A stretch of 64,000 bases of DNA from Trichomonas vaginalis G3 (taxonomy: Eukaryota; Parabasalia; Trichomonadida; Trichomonadidae). Under the pieces are notes generated by a model. It had not been told where the DNA came from. It saw only the letters and a list, made by a program, of their open reading frames with translations, and searched no databases. This document shows, piece after piece, positions 52,893 through 63,499 of this stretch. Positions within the stretch are counted from its first letter, which is position 1, and the number at the start of each line of letters is the position of its first letter. The stretch covers positions 5,650,252 through 5,714,251 of the forward strand of contig NC_067207.1 of the NCBI RefSeq assembly GCF_026262505.1, written 5' to 3'. The translations under genes were made by a program, and so were the position numbers.

Positions 52893-53474
52893 ATGTCATT
52901 TCCGAAAAATAGAAGCGTGAGTGTTTCAAAAGGTTTAATGGCGGTGGCAGATGTGAAGTTAAATTCACCAACTCAAACAAACAGTCAAAGTGTTGTTGTC
53001 AATGTCAAAGACAGAGATGTTGAAGTGGGGAAACCATACGAAGACCAAGATGGTATAACAATTGTTCCTGTAAAAGAACAACCAACATATCCTGAAGTTA
53101 GCAGAGACTTAAGTTCTGTTGCAGATATTCGAAACGACTACCAACAACTTAAAGACAAACTTCAAACTCAGGAGAAGATTTGTCAAGCTTTAGGTATAAT
53201 GTTAAACTTGGTCGAACACAACCCTGTAAAAGTGAACTCATATGTCATTGCACCTCATGAAGTTTTGAAAGAACTATTGAAACTTTTGACAGAGGCAGAC
53301 GATATAAACATCAAAGAAATAGAACCCGACATTAGTTGCTGTGGTGTTTCATATAATGTCATTGACAAGATATACGTTATGAAAGGAGGTGAAACGTTGA
53401 ACTTAAAGTATAGTTTCCCAGACGTCATAAAAATATTTGACGACCACAACATTTCATTAAAATTTATTTGCTAA
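52893..53474 (+). CDS. SCCG-motif protein (copy C, uninterrupted)
   Basis: 193 residues from MSFPKNRSVSVSKGLMAVAD. N-terminal disordered third; helical middle (DYQQLKDKLQTQEKICQAL); C-terminal domain with APHEVLKELLKLL, EPDISCCGVSYNVIDKIYVM and KGGETLNLKYSF. I start at this ATG, just after the divergent spacer, rather than the longer upstream opening. Homologues in A and B. Function unknown. Confidence 0.7.
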   Translation: MSFPKNRSVSVSKGLMAVADVKLNSPTQTNSQSVVVNVKDRDVEVGKPYEDQDGITIVPVKEQPTYPEVSRDLSSVADIRNDYQQLKDKLQTQEKICQALGIMLNLVEHNPVKVNSYVIAPHEVLKELLKLLTEADDINIKEIEPDISCCGVSYNVIDKIYVMKGGETLNLKYSFPDVIKIFDDHNISLKFIC

Positions 53475-53478
53475 GTAA

Positions 53479-54312
53479 ATGGCAGAAGATATAATGGTTT
53501 ATACTATTACGACTAAAAACCCTGAGTCATATAATTCTATAACAACAAACTTACAAAGTCCTCAAGGACGATATTGTAAACTAACTTTAAACACAATGAC
53601 GACTAAAGCCTGTTTTGCTCTTTTGACACCAGAAGATTTTATTGTTGTGAATGGTAAAAAATACTCCTTTGAAGATACTTACTCAGATATACCACCAACA
53701 GGTTTTGTTGACTTATTTAATACTTTAAGGACGGGTGTAACATGTGCTGCAACTAGAGCAGGTTTCATTATGTTTGGATGTCCGACTGAGTTTACTATAA
53801 ACAATATGAGCTATAATACAAAACTTATTTCTGGTTTTTACTACCAACAGTTTCCTATAACAGGAAAAGGTGTCATACAAGGAATGTCTATTCCATTGAC
53901 ATTAAGCACACCAATCTTATATATTGTTTCAAACTTAGGTTCAAAGTGTTATTCGAATGTCGACAGAAACTATTATGACCAAAAGATACTTATGCGTATA
54001 AACAATACTTTCTCTGCTGGTTTGCCTATTGTTCATTCGAATGCAGAATTTTCAACCTTAGTGAACTCAAACACTTTGGCAAGTATAACGTTGACATTAG
54101 TTGACGCAAACTTTGTTCCTGTAAAACTTTTATGTCCTATGTATTTGTCAATGACGGCAGAAAGTTTCGAATTGGAAGATACAACTGGTGAAAGTATTGT
54201 ATTACAAGAACAACTTCAACAACAAATAGCTCAAGACACAAATGCAACAAATGGAACAAATGCAACAACAAATAGCTCAAGAATAAAAAAAATATTTTTT
54301 TTATTTTTATAA
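53479..54312 (+). CDS. Penton-like/minor capsid protein (copy C)
   Basis: Open frame of 277 codons from MAEDIMVYTITTKNPESYNS, beginning 5 bases after the SCCG stop. Beta-rich throughout, ending in a Q/T/N tail that differs from copy A's. Size and order fit the Polinton penton protein; by inference only. Confidence 0.5.
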   Translation: MAEDIMVYTITTKNPESYNSITTNLQSPQGRYCKLTLNTMTTKACFALLTPEDFIVVNGKKYSFEDTYSDIPPTGFVDLFNTLRTGVTCAATRAGFIMFGCPTEFTINNMSYNTKLISGFYYQQFPITGKGVIQGMSIPLTLSTPILYIVSNLGSKCYSNVDRNYYDQKILMRINNTFSAGLPIVHSNAEFSTLVNSNTLASITLTLVDANFVPVKLLCPMYLSMTAESFELEDTTGESIVLQEQLQQQIAQDTNATNGTNATTNSSRIKKIFFLFL

Positions 54313-54315
54313 AAA

Positions 54316-54715
54316 ATGTACAGAATAGATGTTTCAGATTTTTATGACTTCCAAGCATTCAGAAATATGTGTCCATTTAGAGACTATAACAAAGCAGTCG
54401 AGAATTTGAAACGTTTAGTCATTTATGTTGACTCTGCCCGCAGAATGTTATGTCATGAAAGAATGGATGTTGTCTTTAACAAACCAAGAGCAACAATAGT
54501 TTCAGAACAAGAATGTAGACAAAAAACTTAAGAAAATAAAAGTCGTACAAGTTTGGCATGAAGATGTTAGATGCTTGGATATCTTATTGTCAAAGTTAGA
54601 AGATTTTCAGTTCAAGGTATAAAGTTCTATACACCTTCTCCAAACTTCTATTCTTCTTCACTGGATATAAATATGAACAAGTAGAATGGAAAGAAAATAT
54701 TATAGAAGCTTGAGA
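54316..54715 (+). pseudogene. SF3 helicase, N-terminal region only (copy C)
   Basis: Matches the first 130 codons of the 7345 gene, starting MYRIDVSDFYDFQAFRN. The helicase core is not in copy C. A few breaks. Confidence 0.7.
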
Positions 54716-55690
54716 GAGACCTTGCCAGACTTCATACTACCGTTTTCTTCGAAGAGATAGACGCCATCTGGAAGGTACTCGGAAAGGACAGAACATGCAA
54801 CACGCGTAATTCGTGAACACAGAATGAAGAAGGAATTGTCGAGGAAGAAGAGGAAACACGAAAGAAGAGGAAGAGGAAAGAAGAGGAAGAAGAGAAACCA
54901 CGAAGAAGAGGAAGTTTGGGCAACCCTTGTTGCGATGACACTTACGAAATTTCCCAACCCTACCCCATCAATCCGCAACACGGGAGACCGGCAAGTTCTT
55001 ACCCCAGTCCTCAACAACTTGGGACACTTGAACCTTAACCTTCGGAATCGCGGTTCAATTTCCAATGGGCAAGCTTGTCGCAAATTCAATGGGTTCCAAA
55101 TCCAGGCAAGAAGAACGAAAGGTCAAGACACATTGACGGTGACAAGCTCAACAACCGTAAGGAGAACCTCGAGTGTTCTAAGAGTAAAAAATTTTATTTT
55201 AGGGGGAAACCCCAAGTAAATTTAGGTGTTTTATTTGGATAAGTATGTGAAATTAAGGTCAATTTGCAAAATTAGTCTCCCGACCTTTGAATTGGACTCT
55301 TTCCGTTCTCCCAGTTGCGTAGGAGGTCGTCCCAGAGGAAGTTGGTAGATTTGCCAATCAAGGACGATTTGTCTCCCAGGCATTGAGGAATGTACTGCTC
55401 GTAGAGTCTCCATGACCTCTCCCTTGCACCGAGACACCCTCTTCCTTGGAACGTAAGGCTTCTTCGAAGTGCTCGAATGCGATTGGCTGCTTGACCATCC
55501 GAAATGACACTTTTTGTCCGTTTGGTCAATGTTCGTGTCTCGCTGGCCATATGTCGACGAAAATACAGAAAACAACAGTTATATATGGAGTTTGAGACCA
55601 AAGAATGGTGTAACTCGACCTGTCCGATTCAAAGACTCCGAGCTCGAGCGACCATGAAATTAACGAAATTAGCTAGGAAGGAATATAAAA
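54716..55690. other. GC-richer block with an HNH remnant (copy C)
   Basis: Composition differs from both flanks. The + strand near 54830-54915 is a K/R/E-rich repeat tract; near 54915-55035 a P/Q/S-rich frame; near 55129-55185 the residues HIDGDKLNNRKENL form the end of an HNH nuclease core. The minus strand 55230-55600 is open but unrecognised. Likely the remains of one or more accessory genes. Confidence 0.45.
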
Positions 55691-55699
55691 ATTTTTTTA

Positions 55700-57851
55700 T
55701 TCATGCAATGTTTATTTCTGTGCCGTCATTCAAGTATGCCCAGTAACTTACGCTTGGAGAGGACATGAACTTCGGTGAAAATTTTGTCCAATTTGAATTG
55801 ACCCATCTTTTCACCGACCATTCCCATTTCAATGAGTTTGTTATAGCCTTCTTCGTTCGTACATGAGTGCGTCAATGTTCTCATAGTAAACCACAACTTT
55901 CGATTTGACTTCGGAGAAGAATTTGTTGTAGTTGTCAAGAGACTGCCTTTTGCGAACTGAGGGTAAGACCAATGTTCGACAATAGGTTTTAATGTGGTTT
56001 ACTAAGCCACTTTGACCTTGAGTGAATTCGTACTTCAAAAACAAAAGGAGAAAACCTTTCAACAAAGTTGTCGACCTTCTCATAATGTTTACTCTTCATC
56101 TCTTGAGGTTTTTTAATGGAATATCCCCATGTCGAATTCATAAGCAATTTGAGTGTCATTGCAAGTTGGGGTTTGAAGCTTTCTAATATCATACAGTTGT
56201 TGTATGACTTTTCCAACTGTATAGTTCCTTCCTGGGAACATCTCCATCTTCGTTTGGAATTCCAGTCGGGATATATTGGACGAACCTCATGTATGCAGCG
56301 TTAGGTCGACATAGTATATCTTTTCGTTTGAGTCGAACTTGTCGCAACCAATTTGGTCCAGTTTGTGGAAATTCAAGTGAGTCTCTTATCTCTGAGAAAC
56401 TTCTCCTGTTATCTCATAAACATCGTCGAAGCAACCTGTTTCATATAAAACCTTCTGACCTAACTCAGATGCTCTCCAATACAATTTGACGTCAATTGGA
56501 TGTCTCAATGGAAGTTTGTTTATAGCATCTTGAAGTTCTTGCAACCTCATTGGAAGTTCTTCTGGTTCAGGTTGGTATCCGAACAATCCAACTCCTTTTG
56601 GAACAGTGTACTTCTTTTGTGCTAATAACTTTGTCTGGAACAACTTTTGTCTTGCTAACAATGAAAAGTTTGTTTCGTCTTTTGGTACAAAAGTTTCTGT
56701 CAGCTTGTCATCTGGAATTGGTTCCAACAAATCTTCTCGAAAAGAATGTTTACAGCTCTGACAATGTTGCACTTGCCTTTTCCGAACAATGGGTTGTGTA
56801 AGACTTTCGTTTCAACATGAAGTGGTTGTGGACAATTACAATCTTCAACCATGGTAAGTCTTTGTCAACAACATAGTCGTCATGTGAAGAACCTTTAGCT
56901 GTAGGTATGCTGACTCGGATATTGACATTTGCCAACGGTGCAATTTTTGCCAATTGACCTCTGAGATGTACCTTGTCTTCACACATGACTCAAGATACTT
57001 CATCTCTCATCTGTAACAAGACAGAGTTCCTGAGACATGTAAGAATACAAGGTCTATGACAATTTGTTTGCAATTGAATTGTAAATTCCATACCTTGTCA
57101 AGTCAATGTCAGACTATATTTATGAACGGAAAGTATCCAGCATGTTGTCTGACTGCTTGAGGTTAGGTTGGTACCATTCGAACTTGACACTTGCAATTCC
57201 TTCAATTGCATTCAAAATGTCTGAGTCGGAGTCAACCATTTGTTCTCTCTTTGTAGTCTTGAAAGCGTCAAGAAGAGCATTGCAGCTGTTGTGACATTGC
57301 CAATGTGCATAGTAAATGTGACCATCCAAATCTGTTATGGTCAATCTGAGATTGTATCCTTTCTTATTTCCATCTTGAATTGCAGCAAGTACTCCCATGA
57401 AGCCTTCTTTGTTCTTTCCTTCGTCAAAGTTTACGTAGTAAGTTCGAGCAGATGTAATTTGACTTCTAACTTCACGGTACTTCTCATATGCATATCTTGT
57501 TCTTTCCATGGGAGCATGTGCGTCTTCACCTTTTTCCTTTTTTCCTTCTCAAAGGATGCAATTGTCGTCATGTTTCCAGTAGAATCTGGCAAAGCCGTCG
57601 TGTCCTAAACTTGAGGTTCACTAACATCGAAAGGCATGTCCATAAGACGTTCTTCTTCTAACCTCTCTAGTCTGTTTGGATAATTTGCGCGTGCTGTTTC
57701 CAATTCCATTCGTAGCGAAGACCAGACAATTTGTCATAGACTTTTATTGGCTTTCCCTTCCTATATTTAAACTTCTTTGAAACTCTCCAACCATATCTTG
57801 CAACTCTGCTTTTATTCTAGCAGACTTTCTATCCATTCTATATGGGGGCAT
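55700..57851 (-). pseudogene. Maverick C family B DNA polymerase
   Basis: Same gene as 15211-17366 with motif B LKLLMNSTWGYSI visible and the same N-terminal regions (TITDLDGHIYY, SGRTFTV-like). More decayed than copy A, with a dozen or more breaks. Confidence 0.7.
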
Positions 57852-57892
57852 TTTTATAAAAATAAAAAAATGTTTTTTTCTTTATTAACATA

Positions 57893-58467
57893 ACCGCCTG
57901 CTGCCATAAGTCTTTGACGCGCAACCCATACCAGCTAATGAAGGTTGACTTGGTTAGTTTGGAAACTAAACTTTGGTTTTGGTTTATCTTCAGTTTTTGG
58001 TTTTTCTTCTTCTAGTCGGTTTTTCGTCACTTTTCGGTTCCTCTGACTTTACCTCACTTGCAGGTATGGTTGTATCGTCAACATCTTCATAAATATCATA
58101 TGCCATTTGTTTTTGTTTTCCTTTCAACTTTTTGGTGTTGTTGTAAAGTTTAGAATATTTCGACTCTAAAGTCAATGAGATGTTCTATAATGAAACTGTT
58201 GGTCAGTGAAGTAAACTTTTCCATCTGTTGTCTCGAAAGCTCCTTCAGACTTCAATATTTTATTTGTGAGAGTCTGTTTCTTTTTGAGATACTAGCCGTT
58301 CCATTTCTATGAAAAGTGACTTTATAGTTAGGGTTTGTATTTCCAGACCTGGCCACTTTCTATAATTGAATTTTTCTCTTCATCTGTAAGTTCTTTGACA
58401 GGTTTTGACAGATGGTCTGAACTTTTTGTTTGTGGTGTCAATCTACCGTTTCAACTTCTTCGGTCAT
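57893..58467 (-). pseudogene. Charged (K/E-rich) Maverick protein (copy C)
   Basis: Starts MTEEVETVDLTPQTKSSD. Contains LESKYSKLYNNTKKLKGK and the KSEEPKSDEKP tract, ending as copy A's gene does. It shows the site without the MITE found in copy A. Several breaks. Confidence 0.55.
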
Positions 58468-58486
58468 TTCATCTCAGTAAAAAATT

Positions 58487-58639
58487 TTAGTTTGGTTTGT
58501 TTTCAACTGGTTGTTTAGGTTTTTTAAGTCGGTCTAAAACTTCCTGAGGTATAGGAAGAACTATTGACAACACGTTTGTGTAACTGCTGGAAGTCGACAA
58601 TCCATCTTGAACCCATTTGTCTCAATGCTGTATTGTTCA
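58487..58639 (-). pseudogene. Small Maverick protein (counterpart of 18554)
   Basis: Starts MNNTALRQMGSRWIVDF; its middle differs from copy A's (a different proline/arginine segment). Unknown. Confidence 0.4.
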
Positions 58640-58659
58640 TTTCATCTCAGTAAAAAACT

Positions 58660-59058
58660 TTACATTCCCCAAGTTTGAGGTGGTTGCGGTTGGTTATTGT
58701 TTACCCACTGTTGTGCATGGTTATATCCTCTTGAAAGAATCTTTCACCTTGGTCCATATAGTGTCCTGCTTGGTTATAGTAGTCATTTGCTTTGTTATAA
58801 TAGTTTCCTGCTTGTCTTCCTACATTGTCCATCCAGCCTTGAACTTTTCCTCTTGTTTCAGGATTTGGAATAAGATTTGCTGCATCTCGTGCTACATCCC
58901 AACCTTTCTGTACAGTTTGTATAATAGGTTGTGTCTTTCTCTTAATCATATAAATGTACTCAAACTTTCCTTCCAACTCCAAATACACCTCTGGCTATTG
59001 TTCCCACTGCGGGCAAAAATCTGGATGCAACTCCTGCTAATGCGCCAAATAAACCCAT
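58660..59058 (-). pseudogene. Glycine-rich amphipathic Maverick protein (copy C)
   Basis: Counterpart of 18738-19140 with the same hydrophobic start MGLFGALAGVASRFLPAVG and YYNQAGHYMDQG repeats. A few breaks. Confidence 0.55.
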
Positions 59059-59074
59059 TTCTTATGGTTAAAAA
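59059..59074. promoter_or_regulatory. 16-bp divergent spacer before the integrase (copy C)
   Basis: TTCTTATGGTTAAAAA; differs slightly from 19141-19157 but keeps the length class. Confidence 0.35.
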
Positions 59075-60033
59075 ATGACGAATCCAAACAAGGACCCCTA
59101 TGTTTCTAAGGCCAACAAAGAAAGCACTCATGATAAAAATCTTTAGTTCAACACCAAATGCTTGGTTTATGGATATCTTGGAAAACATTCCGAGAGTTAG
59201 AACAGATGGACCACCATACTGGCTAATATTTGTCGGTCAAAACACAAGATACTGTGAAGCCATACCATATACAGTCCAAAAATATTTTAGATGTGAAAAC
59301 TGCTTTGACAATATTCGTTGACAAATACCATCCAACAAAACTGACATCTGACTGTGAAAGTTCTTTCAAATCAGACGATATTAAAAACTATCTGCGTTCA
59401 AAAAAATGTAAACCAATATTTCATTGTCGACCAAAACCATTCTGCTCTGTGTGCATTGACAGTTGTATAAAAATCTTAAGAGACTTAAATCAACCACAAG
59501 GTGGTGAGTTAGATGAAATGTCATATGACGACAAATATAGACACTTCTCCATGGCAAAGATGAGACAAGTTTTAAATATTTACAATAGCCGTAAACAAAA
59601 AGGTTTGGGAAACCACTCCCCCGAAGAAATGAAAAACAACCTGACTTAGAGAAAGACTATATATTTAATAGTTTAGTCAAAAGAGACAACAAGAAAGAAT
59701 GCCAGGCTTCAAACTTAAGAAAGGTGACAAAGTAAAATAGAAATACCTAACGCGACCCATATGAAAAATACTATTGACTATGACAACAATGGGAACTCGA
59801 CAGGTACTCACATTCGTGTTCGTAAAAATAGAAGAAAGTATACAAGAGAATATTATGAAGTTTTATGCAAACATGGCAAAATGTACAGACTGCAAGCAGA
59901 AGATAAAACTACTATTGTCAGACCTCGTTTCAAACTTGTCAAAGTTCAAGGTGGTATACTTTCAAAGACAGTTCCTAACAAATATAAGACAACTCCTGAC
60001 GAATATGCTAAAGAAGTTGAAAATGACGACTAA
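59075..60033 (+). pseudogene. Maverick C integrase
   Basis: Counterpart of 19158-20116: NAWFMDIL, LTSDCESSFKSDD, LRDLNQPQGGE and the C-terminal KTTIVRPRFKLVKV region, ending VENDD. About five breaks. Confidence 0.8.
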
Positions 60034-61825
60034 GCAATTCTATACCATGCGTAAACTGTCATGTAAGGTGGCATGTAGTCTTTACTTTGTCCCGTTGTTT
60101 GCGTATATCCTGAAACGAAATGTGTATGGTTTCCTTCTCCCTGAGTGTCACTCCAGTAACAATTTATAGCAAACTTAACGTTGTCTTATACATCATATCC
60201 TTTACCTTTTGTCATTCCTGACCAATCCCAATATCTATGCTTATGCCAACCTGCTTTGAGATGTACTTAAATCTATGTAGTGACTGTGTGCAGGTAAATT
60301 TTCCACCTGAAATCGTTTTACTCCCACCTGTTTCCTTTGAAGAGTTTGCACAATACAAAAACCTGTCGACTATTTGTTCCCATCACCAACACCAAACATT
60401 ACTTGAGGACCTCTTGCTTCATAGATGTATAAATAGAACCTACTGGGTTCATTAAATCAAACATATGAGACATTATAGGATTGTCTCTTTTGAACTTAAA
60501 ATATAGTGCAACTATTTCAGTTTCTTCTGGTTTAAGTCAGATATTTTTTATAATATAATCTTATGTTTTCAGGGTAGGTAAAGTCTTGACTATAATATTT
60601 ATTTCTGTCATCTTCATAATAGTATACTATTCTCGTTTTTTCTATTGCATTATATCTTTTATATCTATAAAAATCTAATATAATGTTAGCTTTTGTTCAT
60701 CTACATGTGGTGTTCTAACGTCATCTCCATAGTCATAATAGTATGGTGCTGGAGCTGGGTCAGGCAATGTCATATCTGTCATTTCATAAACTCTTAAATA
60801 TTTCTTTTGTTCGTCTCCATAGAAGTTTAAGTAGCAGTTGTTGTCTAATGGAACTTTAACTTGTGTACCATCGTTCTTTTTATAGCTTACATACATTTCA
60901 TTGTTATTTTCGGAATGAGTTTATACCGTGTACCATTTTCTAAGGACTGTACCAACTGCACATCTAAAATATTTGTTTTCTTCATTGAAAGAAAAGTCAC
61001 CAACAATAGTTTCAATATTTTTTGTTCCAACTAAACTTTGGTATATTTCATTGACATATGTTTTATCTGCTTTATTTTCAAGGCTAACGTTTAAGTCTGT
61101 TATTTCAGAAGATGTATGTGTATGTCCCAACGGCACTTTTCCTGTTTTAAGGTTTCTTGTAAGTTTGTAATATTTGCAATGGTATGTGTATGTCCAACGT
61201 CACTTTTCCTGTTTAAGGTTTCTTGTAAGTTTGTAATATTTGCAATGGTATGTGTATGTCCAACGTCACTTTTCCTGTTTAAGGTTTCTTGTAAGTTTGC
61301 AATATTTGCAATGGTATGTGTATGTCCAACGTCACTTTTCCTGTTTAAGGTTTCTTGTAAGTTTGTTATTTCAGATATAGAATGTGTATGAGTCTTTTTA
61401 GAATATTCGTTTTCAGCTCTTGTCACTTCACTTGACATTTTATTGTCAACATATGTTTTGTCTGCTAGTTCAGGATGAGTATGTTCTTTTGTTGCATAAG
61501 CTTTGTTAGCTCTTTCTTCTTCTTTTGCTATTGCATCGTCTACATATTCTTTGTCAGCTTTGTTGCCAACATCTGCTTTCAAAAGAAGTTCATTTATAGG
61601 TTTCTCGTTTAAAGTTCCTTTTTTGGATAACAACAGTATGGTTCTTATTGTCTTGAAACAGAAACTCATCTGTCATTGGGTTTAATGTCAGTTTTAAGTT
61701 TCCTTCTTTCAATGACTCAGATATCTTAGAATAGTTTGAAAAGTTGTTTGTGTTCTTATTTAGAGCTTGTATAATGAGTTGTCGTTGTGTTGTATTTCTC
61801 TCATAGACGCTGTTTCATTTGACAT
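60030..61825 (-). pseudogene. Tail-collar fibre protein (copy C)
   Basis: Counterpart of 20113-21850. The C-terminal collar region is in the same order, and the repeat region has four to five GHTHTIANI units against about three in copy A. Several breaks. Confidence 0.8.
61140..61390 (-). repeat. 66-bp coding repeats in the fibre gene
   Basis: Four or more near-identical 66-bp units encode 22-residue repeats with VGHTHTIANITNLQETL. Unit number differs between copies, a sign of slippage or unequal exchange. Confidence 0.9.
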
Positions 61826-61843
61826 TTTTATTCTAGATAAAAT
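61826..61843. promoter_or_regulatory. 18-bp divergent spacer with central TCTAGA
   Basis: TTTTATTCTAGATAAAAT is almost a perfect palindrome, so it presents the same TCTA element to both genes. Confidence 0.45.
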
Positions 61844-62651
61844 ATGCTTCCAATAGAAAAAGAAAATTCAAGAGTTGCTACAACTAAACCATTAGATGAA
61901 CTTTTTACTAATGTCGGTCAAAAGTTTGAGACAGAGACCGTAAAGCATGAAGGCTATCGTTTTGACTACCCATTAAGATGGCTAAGAGACCCATCTGTCA
62001 CAAAAGCTATTGCTTTCGTAGAATGAAGTTTGTGTCTGTAGAAATAAAAGTTTTCCATTTATTGTAAGGTTTCATATAGATTATATATCTGAAGGGAAAC
62101 GAAAAATGTGGGAAGAAATTGAGCTAATACAAGTTGACCTTTCATCTTCTCTACAGACTGCGTTAAAAAATATAGAAGATAAAATAAATTCATGTTATGC
62201 AAAATATGCTGATGAATATGCAAATACCGAGAGCACACTTTATGTGAGAATTGTATATGACAAACAAAATTCACAAGTGTCATTTCAAATCTACGAAGAC
62301 AATCAAAGAAAGACGAACAAAATATATACAGAATTCACTGCAATGTCATGGTATTATTTGCAAAGAATGTTAAATCAGAAAGTCGAACTTCCTTTAGCAA
62401 ATATTTACAGTCGATATGCAGAGATGAACCATATTTATTTAAAGATGTTTTCGACCCAGCTGCTATTATTGTTCATGCTTCATTTTCTGGCGCCCAAAAC
62501 TCTTTCTTATGCTTGGCAAATGACTTTTACGAAAAACCTACAAAGTTATACGAACCACCAAGTGGAAGTATTCAGACTTTCAAGTATGGTTTACTACAGA
62601 TGGAAGAAAAAGAATAATTCCATTATACCATGCGTTTTACTTAGAACTTAG
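61844..62651 (+). pseudogene. RFDYP-family protein (copy C)
   Basis: Counterpart of 21869-22682, starting MLPIEKENSRVATTKPLDEL, with RFDYPLRWLRDPSVTKAI. About four breaks. Confidence 0.6.
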
Positions 62652-62694
62652 TTTCATATACAACTACTATCGAACGGTAAAAATATAATTTTTT

Positions 62695-62932
62695 AATACG
62701 GTTGAGGTGTTGGATTTGGTTGCCAACTAGACTGTGGTGCAGGTTCAGGCTGTTGTATAACAGGAGCTTGCTCTTCTGGTTCAGGTCTTTAGGTATAATA
62801 CCAACGAACTGACCTACTCTTTACCAATATTTTTGACACCGTTCCAAATTCCTCTTCCTACGGTTTTTATTCCATCCATATACCTCTTCCAACATTTCGA
62901 AAGAAGTTTCCTATCTTACTGAAGAAACCCAT
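62695..62932 (-). pseudogene. Amphipathic membrane-active type peptide (copy C)
   Basis: Counterpart of 22723-22956: MGFFSKIGNFFR start and the P/Q/E tail. A few breaks. Confidence 0.5.
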
Positions 62933-62950
62933 TTTACTATATGTAAAAAT

Positions 62951-63311
62951 CTAATGTCCGCCTAGTCTCTTACGTTTCCTGTTGAGTTCATAGCATTCTT
63001 TAACTGGAGCTCATACATTCTGTTTCTCCTCTGGTAGAAAACATATTCTGGGTCAACTCCTGTGTTCGCGTCATCTGCATAAAGTTGTTTATATCCCACT
63101 TCAGGGTTTGTATAAAACTCTTTCCATCTCATATTTGCATACCATGGTGGCAACCTAACGCAGCGTCATTTGACATGGCAGTTTGCATTTGTACATCTGT
63201 TGGCACTTGACCATAGTTTGCCATTGCAGTTTGTATTCTAACTTCATTTGGAATATTCTCTGGGTTTGGTTGTCCAGGTTGCTGTGCATTCGCTAAGTTC
63301 TGTGCGTCCAT
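62951..63311 (-). pseudogene. Small Maverick protein ending RKRLGGH (copy C)
   Basis: Counterpart of 22975-23336: MDAQNLANAQQPGQPNPEN start, WYANMRWKEFYTNPEVGY middle. About two breaks. Confidence 0.5.
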
Positions 63312-63334
63312 TTAATATTAGATAAAAATATCTC

Positions 63335-63466
63335 TTACGAGTACATATACTGAACATTTGCAGGCATTGGTTCATCTTCATATTCTCTGTACTTTTCTGC
63401 CACGTCAAATAAATAAATGACACAATGGAAAAAACCTAAAACTAACAATCCGATTTCAAACCACAT
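63335..63466 (-). CDS. 43-aa single-span membrane protein (copy C)
   Basis: Same protein as 23360-23491 (MWFEIGLLVLGFFHCVIYLF), with one residue change visible near the end. Conservation of so small a frame supports coding. Confidence 0.65.
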   Translation of the reverse strand: MWFEIGLLVLGFFHCVIYLFDVAEKYREYEDEPMPANVQYMYS

Positions 63467-63499
63467 TTACTTACTAATAAAATTTCTTTATTGTGACAC

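Noticed and set aside
54700-55089. Minus-strand frames with strongly hydrophobic F/L-rich runs as a membrane protein
   Set aside because: They are the antisense of a K/R/E-rich purine tract; composition alone produces the hydrophobic look.
61116-61391. + strand repeat protein of CVCPTSLFLFKVSCKF units
   Set aside because: Antisense of the 66-bp fibre repeats, whose minus-strand reading matches phage tail-fibre repeats and is conserved in copy A.
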